Part shown: positions 53,067 through 63,100 of the stretch, in pieces
Numbering within the stretch: the stretch's first letter is position 1
Layout of the letters: every line of letters begins with the position of its first letter
Source: Winogradskyella eximia
GTDB taxonomy: Bacteria > Bacteroidota > Bacteroidia > Flavobacteriales > Flavobacteriaceae
Assembly (NCBI RefSeq): GCF_003386165.1
Contig: NZ_QRDV01000001.1
Span: 924,085 to 988,084, forward strand
DNA: 64,000 nucleotides
Reading direction: 5' to 3'
Translations under genes and position numbers: made by a program
Notes under the pieces: generated by a model
Told to the model about the DNA's origin: nothing
The model's database searches: none
Seen by the model: the letters and a program-made list of their open reading frames with translations, nothing else

Positions 53067-53228
53067 TTAATCGAATGGGTCTCCACCTGGATCTGGTGGT
53101 GATGACGATTGTGCTTTAAGTGGATTTAAAATCACAAATGTTCCTACCGCAGTTAATGCAGCATACTTACCCATTTTTTGAATGGCTTCCTTACGAGTGA
53201 TTTTATCTATGTTGTTGTCTTTCTTCAT
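53067..53228 (-). CDS. 53-aa exported-type peptide, candidate substrate of the kinase/NTase unit
   Basis: The ORF begins MKKDNNIDKITRKEAIQK and continues MGKYAALTAVGTFVILNPLK to AQ. That gives a basic n-region, a hydrophobic core and a plausible cleavage near KAQ, similar to Tat-like leaders although only one Arg precedes the core. The tail is SSSPPDPGGDPFD: 13 residues of Ser, Pro, Gly, Asp and Phe. It is the first gene of a three-gene minus-strand unit with 15- and 30-bp gaps. A role as precursor peptide or exported signal is inference. It is too short for usual ORF cutoffs. Confidence 0.65.
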   Translation of the reverse strand: MKKDNNIDKITRKEAIQKMGKYAALTAVGTFVILNPLKAQSSSPPDPGGDPFD

Positions 53229-53251
53229 GGCTTTTGCCCTAAATTTGTGTT

Positions 53252-53259
53252 CAAAAATA
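53252..53259 (-). promoter_or_regulatory. Possible -7 element of the peptide unit
   Basis: On the minus strand the sequence TATTTTTG fits the Bacteroidota -7 consensus TAnnTTTG. It lies 24 bp before the peptide start codon, giving a short leader. No clear -33 TTTG was found at the usual distance. Confidence 0.35.
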
Positions 53260-53360
53260 ATAAAATATTTTATTTATTAAAGTAAAATACGAAAAGGTTT
53301 ACAATAAAAGTTAAAATTCTTTGATAAACCAATCTGATTCTTACTAATTTACATCTAAAG

Positions 53361-53381
53361 TTAGTGCTTTAATTGCACTAA
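53361..53381. terminator. Short hairpin downstream of the T9SS gene
   Basis: TTAGTGC (53361-53367) and GCACTAA (53375-53381) form a perfect 7-bp stem with a 7-nt loop. It lies in the 259-bp gap between the peptide gene and the T9SS gene ending at 53488. There is no T run, so termination is uncertain. Confidence 0.35.
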
Positions 53382-53487
53382 AACTAGATTTCTGTATATA
53401 TCTACGTAATAATTTTTAATTTGGTTTTATTCAAAAACAAAATGAATCACAATATATACAATATTTTCAGAAATCAGGTATAAGAAT

Positions 53488-56400
53488 TTAATGTATAATT
53501 ACTTTTTGTGTTTTGTTTTGCGTTCCGTTTGTTAATTGTATTACATAAATTCCTGCAGTTAAATGGCTCGTATCTAAGCTTTGTAAACTGCTTGTACTGT
53601 TTAGGGTTGTGGTGCTTACAACTCTACCTTGTATATCATAAATATAAGCTGTAGTGTTTTCTAATAATTGTCCAGCAATTATTGCAGTCTTATCATTAGC
53701 ATTAGTATAGATAGATATATTGTTTAAACTATGATTTGATGTTGAAAGCGTACTTTCTGAAAAACGTAAGTAAAAGCGACCTACACCACTAAGGTTAGTA
53801 ATAGGTGTCATTACATAGTCACTTGTATTTAATAGTGTTGATGTGTTTTCAACAGTATCATCTAAGTAAATGTCTATTGTACTTGGTAAATTGGTTTCAT
53901 TTATGCTAAATGTAATTTGCTCACCTTGGTTTGCATTTACACCTAAAGGAATTGTAACGTCTAAATAATCTGTTTTTCCAAGAGCTTGAACAGCAAATGG
54001 AACTCCTGTATTGTCTTCAATTAATTCTGAATATAAGGCAAATGAAGGTGCCGATCCACCTAATAAGCTTGCATCATATCCAGGATCTAAACCGAGAGTT
54101 GAGAATTCTGTAAAGAAAATGTCAGTAATAAAATTAGCATTAGCGTTACTCAAGTTTAATTTTAAGTTAGATATTACTGAAGAATCTCTTCCAGCAATAA
54201 AATCATCGCCTCCAGCAGCTAAACGCATATCTGAGCTAGTTGTTGTAAATTCAATATTTCCACCTGTTGCACCTGAAGCTACAAAAAAGCCTTGTCCTGG
54301 TGCAATATTCATACTAGTGTTTAATAAAGCACTTATTATAGTGTAATCGCCAGCAGATGTACCGTCTGTACTATCGTTATATCCATAGATTACAAGAGCA
54401 CTAGGATCCAATAGGCTAGCATTATGGGATAAAAACTGTTGAGCATCTAAGTATGAAGGAAAAGGGTTTCCTATTAAATTTAGTTTACTAACAGTACCTT
54501 GATTAATTACAGTTTGAACTAATCCAGTACTTACAGTACCTTCAAAGGTTACAAGATTACTTGCTTCTCCTTCTGTAATACCAGAACGATAACCTTTACC
54601 CGCAGTTAATGGAGTAGTGTCAGTGTCATTCCAAAGTTCAAAAGGATTAGTACTACTGTCATTATCAAAACCACCAAATAGTACTTCTGGTCCAGAAGGG
54701 TTCGCTCTAATATTAGGGTTGTTTGCTATAAAAGTATTAAAAGCTTGACCAGATAGAGGTGCACTTATTAAATCGTTACCATTTACAGAATTGTTACTGT
54801 TAACATAACGATTGTATGTTACTGTGCCTGCAATAGTTCCATCTAAGATTAAACTTGAGTAACTAGTAGAAATAGATTCTAAAACTAAATCATTAGTTAT
54901 TGTAAGTATTATGCCAGTATCAACAGTAAGGGCAGCACCAGGGTTTACAGTTACTAAATTAGCAGTAGTGTTTGTGTCAATTGTAGCAGTACCAGATGCG
55001 ATTACTATATTATCAGCAGCAGTAGCAGTGCCATTAGGATTACTAGGTGACCATGAGCCAGCGTAAGTATAAGTTAAAATATATCCTGTTCCAGGTGTTC
55101 CACCATCGATATCTGAAGCATCCCAACTGGCAGCTAAAGAGTTATCACTAGTAACATCTACCAATTCTAAAGATGGACCATTACCATCTGGTGTTGTAGG
55201 CCACGGAGATCCGTCATCATAGGTAACAGTGTCAATGGTTACGTTAGAACCACTTGGCTCAAGTATAATTGCTATAGTTGTTGAACTATTTACAAGATTA
55301 TTGGAGTCATCTGTTGAAGCCGTCGTTGCAGGCGTACTAATGACACTAACATCAGGTGTAAAAGGATTATCATTATTAAACGTGCCATCTCCATTACTTC
55401 CTAAAGCGATGGTTAAATAACTACCTGATGTAATTGTGATTCCGGTAAAATCATAAGTACTACCACCGTAAACTAATCTCCAATCGCTATCTAAGTTGAT
55501 GTCAGTTAAAGAGGCATTATAGATTTCAATCCATTCATCATCAGTTCCTGAAGAGTTGTACATAATTTCTGAGATAACTATATCTCCTGCTACAGGAGCA
55601 GTGCTAGGTGCAATATTATTTGTTACTCCAGTGCTCCAAGTAGTATTTTTTCTAGTAAAAATGGTAAAATGATAAGTTGTACCGTTAGTTAAACCTGTTA
55701 CGGTAACAGTTGTACCAGTACCTTTATAAACTGTAAATTCACCAGATCCTAAATCTGTTCCTGAACCAAAGTTTGCATCGGCAGTATAAGCAGAACCATC
55801 TCCTGTTGGTGTTACTGTTACTGCAGAAGTTGCTTTAGCTACTATCAATACTTCGTCAAAACAAGCCTCATTAGTCCAACTCAAATCTATAGTTGTATTT
55901 CCTGATATTACGGTAAAAGCCGTTACATCTGTTGGAGTAGAACAATCTGTTGTGAAGATCCCTGTTAACTCTGTCAACTCGTAACATGTATCAGTAGTGT
56001 TATATTCATATATGGCAACATAATAAGAGGTAGCTGGGTTTAAGCCTGTTACATTAACAGAACTTGTTGCAGATCCAGATTGGACTACATAATTCCCAGT
56101 GCCTATTTGGTCACCTGAAGTAAAAACAGTATTACCTGTGTAAGTTGTACCATTTGAAGGGTCGGTGTCTACAGCAGATCCCTCTTTAATTAACACCAAT
56201 ACCTCATCTCCATTTCCTGAAGTCCAGTTTAAAGTTGCAGATGCAGTGCCTATTGCAGTTGTGTTATAAGCAGTTGCTTGAGTTGTAGGAGGTGTACAAG
56301 CTCCAGTGAATGTGAAGTTTGTTAAATCAAAGGTTTGAGATGATCCAGAGGTAGCCCAATTGGCTGAGTCATATATTAAAGATAAATAAGTAGCCTTATC

Positions 56401-56919
56401 TTGACCAATTCTAGTACCTATGTAGATACCATTGTCTCCACCATAATATATGGCATTTGTTCCTATTGTTAATCCAGTACCCGTTAAAGTGCCAGCATCA
56501 CCACCATCTTCTCCAGCAAAACCAAGTATAGTATAAGTTCCAGAATTGTAGATATTAGTAGATGTTTGATATAAATAGAAACCATCACCACTATTACCAA
56601 GTGCGAAGCTACCAGCTTTTTGGCTAACGGTTCCTCCTACACTTGTGCCACTTGTATCTATTGTAAATACAGTGCCAGCAGTTATGGCTGGTGTAATCCA
56701 TTCGTAGAATCCTTCGCCTGAATTGAAAGAAGTGCCTCCCCATTCCTCATCTGTAAAAAAGACAGATTCACCTGAAGGGATATCTTCTAGTGCAACAATT
56801 AGTACCTCTTCGTCATCAACACTTAGGCCAATAATAGCTAAATCACCAGGCGACAATGTTTGAGAAAATCCGAAACTGGTAATCATTAAAGTAAATAAAA
56901 GTGTGTAAAAATTTTTCAT
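53488..56919 (-). CDS. Large T9SS-secreted protein with FN3 and lamin-tail domains
   Basis: This 1143-aa protein has a signal peptide (MKNFYTLLFTLMITSFGFSQ) and an N-terminal region of about 200 residues. Two FN3-like domains follow (about 205-330, 330-440). A lamin-tail domain begins at about 448 (GDIVISEIMYNSSGTDDEWI). A beta-rich segment with NLVTVNPGAALTVDTG and NDLISAPLSG precedes the C-terminal type IX sorting domain (IYDIQGRVV, LTAGIYVIQL, KTQKVIIH). Exported across the outer membrane by the gliding-associated T9SS and probably attached to the surface. Its C-terminal third is paralogous to the adjacent giant. Confidence 0.88.
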   Translation of the reverse strand: MKNFYTLLFTLMITSFGFSQTLSPGDLAIIGLSVDDEEVLIVALEDIPSGESVFFTDEEWGGTSFNSGEGFYEWITPAITAGTVFTIDTSGTSVGGTVSQKAGSFALGNSGDGFYLYQTSTNIYNSGTYTILGFAGEDGGDAGTLTGTGLTIGTNAIYYGGDNGIYIGTRIGQDKATYLSLIYDSANWATSGSSQTFDLTNFTFTGACTPPTTQATAYNTTAIGTASATLNWTSGNGDEVLVLIKEGSAVDTDPSNGTTYTGNTVFTSGDQIGTGNYVVQSGSATSSVNVTGLNPATSYYVAIYEYNTTDTCYELTELTGIFTTDCSTPTDVTAFTVISGNTTIDLSWTNEACFDEVLIVAKATSAVTVTPTGDGSAYTADANFGSGTDLGSGEFTVYKGTGTTVTVTGLTNGTTYHFTIFTRKNTTWSTGVTNNIAPSTAPVAGDIVISEIMYNSSGTDDEWIEIYNASLTDINLDSDWRLVYGGSTYDFTGITITSGSYLTIALGSNGDGTFNNDNPFTPDVSVISTPATTASTDDSNNLVNSSTTIAIILEPSGSNVTIDTVTYDDGSPWPTTPDGNGPSLELVDVTSDNSLAASWDASDIDGGTPGTGYILTYTYAGSWSPSNPNGTATAADNIVIASGTATIDTNTTANLVTVNPGAALTVDTGIILTITNDLVLESISTSYSSLILDGTIAGTVTYNRYVNSNNSVNGNDLISAPLSGQAFNTFIANNPNIRANPSGPEVLFGGFDNDSSTNPFELWNDTDTTPLTAGKGYRSGITEGEASNLVTFEGTVSTGLVQTVINQGTVSKLNLIGNPFPSYLDAQQFLSHNASLLDPSALVIYGYNDSTDGTSAGDYTIISALLNTSMNIAPGQGFFVASGATGGNIEFTTTSSDMRLAAGGDDFIAGRDSSVISNLKLNLSNANANFITDIFFTEFSTLGLDPGYDASLLGGSAPSFALYSELIEDNTGVPFAVQALGKTDYLDVTIPLGVNANQGEQITFSINETNLPSTIDIYLDDTVENTSTLLNTSDYVMTPITNLSGVGRFYLRFSESTLSTSNHSLNNISIYTNANDKTAIIAGQLLENTTAYIYDIQGRVVSTTTLNSTSSLQSLDTSHLTAGIYVIQLTNGTQNKTQKVIIH

Positions 56920-56927
56920 AGGTTAAT

Positions 56928-56955
56928 TTTTTCTATTCGAATTTTTCTATTCGAA
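56928..56955 (-). repeat. 14-bp tandem duplication upstream of the T9SS gene
   Basis: TTTTTCTATTCGAA is present twice without a gap (56928-56941, 56942-56955), directly before the start codon at 56919 on the minus strand. It lies within the 5' leader or core promoter of that gene. Confidence 0.7.
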
Positions 56956-57109
56956 TTATTTATTCATAAAATTAAAGATGTCAAAAATACTAAAACTTTA
57001 ATTTATAGAATATTTTAAATATTAATAAACTGTTAATTGGACACCATTTTTATTTTTAGGTCACTATTCTTGAGTTTAATAAAAATGTTCTTCCAATTTA
57101 TTAATACCA

Positions 57110-57136
57110 AAAGCGCATCCTATAAGGATGCGCTTT
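57110..57136 (-). terminator. Intrinsic terminator of the giant T9SS gene
   Basis: AAAGCGCATCCT (57110-57121) and AGGATGCGCTTT (57125-57136) form a perfect 12-bp stem with a 3-nt loop, 26 bp after the stop at 57162. The minus strand continues TTTTGG. Confidence 0.85.
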
Positions 57137-57161
57137 AAAATTTATTTTAATAAAATTTGAC

Positions 57162-60100
57162 TTATCTAATAATCACTTTTTGTGATTTTTGTTGAGATCC
57201 ATCTATTAAAGTTACTACGTAAACACCATCTTGGAAATCAGAAGCATCTATTTCGTTCACTAAGTTATTACTTTCTAAATCTGTACTATAAACCAATCGT
57301 CCTTGAATATCATGGATTGTTGCAGTAGTACCTTCATTAATAATACCTTGAATAAATATTGATCTTGGAGACTTCTTAGTATAGATTTTAATACTATTAA
57401 ATTCTTCATCATTTAAAGATAATGTATTATCTGTAACACGTAAGTAGAAACGACCAGTACTACTTATGTTCGTGTTTGGCGTTATAACATAATCAGATGA
57501 CGTTAATAATGTTGATGTATTATTCAACGTATCATCTAAATACACTTCTACTGTACTAGGCAATGTAGATTCTGATATAGTAAATGTTAATTGTTCACCA
57601 GAATTGGCATTTACACCTAATGGTATTACTACATCCATCATATCTGAAGGGTGTAGTGCTTGTAATGCTAAACGCATATCAGGATTACCCTCAACTAATT
57701 GAGAATATAATGCAAAACTAGGTGCAAAGTTATCTAGTAGTTTCCCATCATAACCATGATCCGCATCTCTTGTTGCTTCTTCGTTAAAATAGAATTGCGT
57801 AGTATAATCATTTGCAGTTGTAGTTGTATTCAGCTTAAAGTATGTTAATACATCTGCATTACGACCAGCAATAAAGTCATCTGAGTTGCCAATAACTCTC
57901 ATGCTAGGAGTAAAAGTAAGGTCGTAAGTCGCAACTTGTGTATCATTTGCTGCAACTAAGAAACCTTGTCCTGGCGCCATTATTCTTCCAAATGAATTTG
58001 CTAAAGTAACAATATCCCAACCGTTTGAACCATCTCCATCGTAACCATAGATACCAGATTCATCTTCTAAAAGTTGATAATTGTAAACTCCTGAAGAAGG
58101 AACGACTTCATAGAATAAGAATTGGAACATATCTATATAGGAAGGATATGGATTACCAACAAGATTCCAATCTGGATGATTAGGACCTTCATCAGTAATA
58201 TTTATTGGAACGGTAGTGGTTCGTACAGTACCTGTAAAGGTTAATGTAGTACCAGCATCTGTAGCTGCTCTATAACCAGTTCCACTAGTTAATGTTGCAG
58301 CAGTTGCATCTGTATAATTAACATATGCACCAACAGATTTATCAAAAGGAGCCCAAGCATAAGTTGTAGGACTTGTTTGTCCGTTGTCTAATAAATCGTC
58401 TGCATTGGTGTCAGAGAGTAAAAAGTTAGCCCAAGTTTCACCTTCAAGTGGTGGTGAAATAAGATCATTACCTCCACTATTAGCATTAACATAACGCTCG
58501 TATTTAATGGTTCCGACAATAGTACCATCGTACATTAAACTAGAGTAACTGTTTGAAACAGACTCTAAAGTAACATCTCCATCTACCGTCAATGTCACAC
58601 CGGTATTAATTGTAAGACTTGCTCCAGGATTAACAGTAACATTGTCTGCTGAAGTAGTAGCTGAAATAACTGCATCTCCTGACATAATAATAATATCATC
58701 ATTTGTTGTAGCCGTACCATTAGGATCACTTGGTGACCAAGTACCGGTATAAGTATAAGTAACCGCAATGACTTCTTCAACTTTTACATCATCTAATATT
58801 ACTCCACGACCATAGTCACCAGTTCCTTCAAATGCGATATAGTATTCTGCACTTGGATTTGGTAACTCGATAGTTTCTTCTGTCCATGTAGTTATACTAC
58901 TAGTAAATGTTTGACCAGGTATTAGAGTCCATGCTCCTGCTTCTGAAGTCTTATAATAAACTCTTAATTCATCTTGATCAGAACCCCAAGCTTCTTGAGC
59001 ATGCCAGAACGTTAGAGTAGGAGAGATGATACCTGTAATATCTAATTTTGGTGACACTAATTTTACAACTCCAGTTCTAGAGGTGTCATAAAACATAGCA
59101 TTAAACGCTCCTGTATGAGCAGATATTATTGTACCACCTTGACTACCGTTATTGTAGGTCCAGTTAGCACTTCCAGCTTCAACTTCTTGAGACCAACATG
59201 CTGGTAGTATTCCAGATTCGAATCCTTCATCATATGGGAAAGTATTTATTGCTACTAAACAAGGGTCAGCACCAGTTGTTGCACTTGCAGATGGAATTGT
59301 TCCGTCTGTTTTAAAGTCGATTAACGTTCCTGCATTGGTATATGGATAAATTTCAAATTCGTATAGTGTACTAGCGTTTAAGTTTACTACGGTATATGAT
59401 TGTAAACCAGAAGCTCGTTTAAATTCAAATTCATCATCAGACCAATCTATATCATTTGCTGGGTCGGTACCATCTACAATTGTAGTGAATACGCCTGTAC
59501 CAGTTTTACCAACTATAACAAATCCATCTGCTGGTTGAGCACCATCATTATCATTCCACGTTAAAGTGATTTGAGAATCTGAATCTGCTACAGCAGTAAA
59601 TGCTAATGCATGATTTGTTGGCTCTGGTATTGGGTTTACTGTTAAAACACCAGAAACAAAGTTTGTACCATCCCAGAAGTTACCATTAGTACTTCCTGGG
59701 TTTATACCACCATATGCAAAGTCTCCACTATCTACAGAGAAACGACTTACATAGTAATATGTTCCAACGGCTAAGCTAGATCCAATTTCGGCTTGGTATT
59801 CGTCATTATTAGCATTTCCATCGACACCGTCAGTATTATAAGTAGCTGGTAGCCATGTCCAACCACTTGCAAAATCTGCAGAAGTTGTTGCGTCAGTAGT
59901 GTTATAACCAATCCATGCTTCGATGTTTGCACCTTGTCCTGCTGGTTCAGTTACGCCAGGTTCATAGATTTGAGCATATACATCAAAGTTACTTCCTACA
60001 ACTATACTACCACTACTTGGAGACTGTAAATTACAGAAGTCAACAAAATTAGGTGTACTTGCGTTAATGAATAGTGTCCCTGAATCAGAGGTGTCAGATG

Positions 60101-63100
60101 TTGAAGCACCAAAATTGCTGCCAAAAGTTACTTCGTAAGCACCAGCAACGATGTAATAGGTTCCAGCAGGTAAACTTGCTTCAGTTAACAAACTCAAAGT
60201 ACCAGTTCCGCCATCATCATTCATACTAATGAAGTTACCAAATTCATCATAGAGACCTATTTGTGTATCTATACCAGTTGAAGATTCAGTATCTACTGTT
60301 ATTTCTGTACAGTTACCATCATATATCAATTCTACCCATACAACATCGTCTGTAGCGGATGCGTAAGCACCATTATAACTATCAGAATCACCGCAGCCAG
60401 CTATATTAAATGTAGCAACTGTTGTTGGTATTGATGCAGAATTTACCGTCAATTGACCGGAAACAGCAGTTGTGCCATTCCAGAAATTTCCACCTGTACT
60501 ACCAGGGTTAATACCTCCATAAGCGTAAGCTCCATTGTTATAAGAAAAACGACTAGCATAATAATAAACACCTGGCGTTAATGTAGATCCAAACGTAGCT
60601 TGATATTCATCATCATTACCATAACTAGTATTATAAGTCGCAGGTACCCAAGTCCAACCTGTAGCAAAATCTGCTGTAGTTGTGGCATCTGTTGTGCTAT
60701 AACCAATCCAAGATTGAATGTTTGCACCTTGTGTACCACCATCTGTTATACCAGCTTGATAGATTCTAGAATATACATCGAATGTACCTCCTTCAGTAAT
60801 AATACCACTGTTTGGTGATTGTATGTTACAAAAATCAACAGTGTCGTTAGATTGTGTACTTACGTTAATATAAAGTGTACCTGTTTGAGTTGTGTTTGTA
60901 GAAGTTACAACAAAGTCAGGTCCAAAAGTTGTGCTTGATGCACCTGCAGCTATATAATAAGTACCGTTAGCAAGTCCAAGTTCGGTAAATAAACTTTGTG
61001 GGTCTATTCCAGTTCCTCCTTCATCGTTAGTACCTACTAAGTTACCATCAGTATCGTAGATACCAATTTCTGTATCAAAGTCAGATGTGATAGTATCAAC
61101 TGTAAGTGAAGGGCAACTACCAGTGTAATTAAGTTGTGCCCAAACGATATTTGATGTACTAGCATCAAAAGCTCCATTGTAGCTGTCTTCATTTCCTATT
61201 CCACATGCTGTAATGTCTAATGTTACTGTGATGGTTGGTAAAGGATTTGAAGTTGTAAATGTAAATGGACCTTCCCATACACTTAACCCGTCAGTTACTC
61301 CGCAGTCAGATCTAATATATGCTTCATAGTTAGTAGCTGCCGTTAAACCTGTTTCTGTATATGGATTAGCTGATGTTGCTGTTCCGGCACCACTAGGAAT
61401 ACCTGTTCCTTCTGCTTGAACTACAACTTCCCAGTCTGTTTCTGTTGTACCAGGAGTCCAACTTAATGTTGCTGAATCTCGAGTAACACTATCAAGAGTT
61501 ATATCTGAAGGCTCAAAACATGATGGAATGGCTTCCCAAACAATATCATCTAAATATACATAGGTATATGTTGATGTTGATAACCTTCTAATTGCAATGT
61601 AAGTATCAGTTCCTGCATATGCTGCAAAAGAAACTTCATATTCTGTAAAGGTACCGTCAATATCTATTGAAGATAATGCTGTGAACGTTGAACCGTCTGT
61701 AGGGTCCGTTACTGTACCTACTTCAATATCTTGAGTAGCAGTTGTATTACGTGCATAAAAACGTAATCTATGTGTCCCATCACTTAAATTTGATAAATTA
61801 GGTGAGACAAGCATTATATTTGATGTAGCAGCAGAACCTGAATTGTAAAGGCTAATCCCATTCGGTAGAGAATTATCTGCACTTGTACTTGATGTTACGC
61901 TGGCAAAACTCGATGCACCGTTATCAATAATACTAGACCAACAACTCGGTAAATCTGGTGTTGTAACAGCATCAAAATTCTCATTGAAATCAGTAATAGC
62001 TAGACAACCTGTGGTAAAATCTACTGGGCCAACCCATCCACTGAAACCATCAGCTACACAATTCGCTCTTACATAAACTTCGTAAGCTGTTTGCTCTGTT
62101 AAGCCTGTCTCTGTATGCGGATTAGTTGTTGTTGCTGTACCAGCACCACTAGGAATACCTGTTCCGTCTGCTTGCACTACAATTTCCCAATTTGTTTCTG
62201 TATCTCCAACTGTCCAACTAAGAGTTACGTCAGTAGCTGTAAAGCTATCTATCGTTAAAGCCGTAATATCTGGACAAGCAGGTGCTGTTGTGAAATCTAC
62301 TGGACCTACCCATTCGCTAAATCCATTAACATCACAATCTGCTCTAACATAAACTTCGTATGCTGTTTGCTCTGTTAAACCTGTCTCAGTATGTGGATTA
62401 GTGGTTGTTGCTGTACCTGCTCCTGTTGGTGTGCCTGTACCATCTGCTTGTACTACAATTTCCCAAGCTGTTTCTGTATCTCCAGCTGTCCAACTAACGG
62501 TTACATCAGTAGCTGTAGTTGTATCAATAGTTAAACCTGTGATGTCTATACATGTAGGAGGAGTTCTTACGATAAACTGCCCTACATGGAAATCATAATC
62601 TGTACCACTAGCAGTACCATTTGAAGCCCAGATCGCAAATTGTACATTGCCTGTAATTGCTGTTAAATCTTCTATATATTCTGTACCTGTAAAATCAGGT
62701 TCGTTTCCTATATTCCATGTTGTAAGGTTTACCCACGTTGTACCGCCATCTGTACTACTTAATAGTTGTACTTCATCATCAGTACCCATGGTGTCATCTG
62801 TATCGCCATCATCATAGTTGGTAACAGCAACATTAAGTTCTAATTGATAAGGACCTCCTGTAGACAAATCAAATACTGGTGATATTAACCAATCTCTTAT
62901 AGCAGTAGTACCATAAATATTAATTCTATTACTATAAATGCCCGCGCCATAATTATTGTCGTCACCAGAACCTGTACTAGACCAAGAAGAAGAACCTAGA
63001 CCAGTAGGTCCTACAGCAACTTCTCCATTAGTAGCTTCATCCCAACATGAATCAGGAACATTTACAGACATATCTGCAAAATAATTAGGAATTGTATAAT

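Noticed and set aside
60600-60818. Plus-strand ORFs inside the giant T9SS gene
   Set aside because: They lie antisense to repetitive coding sequence and lack any domain; artefacts of Thr/Ser-rich codon composition.
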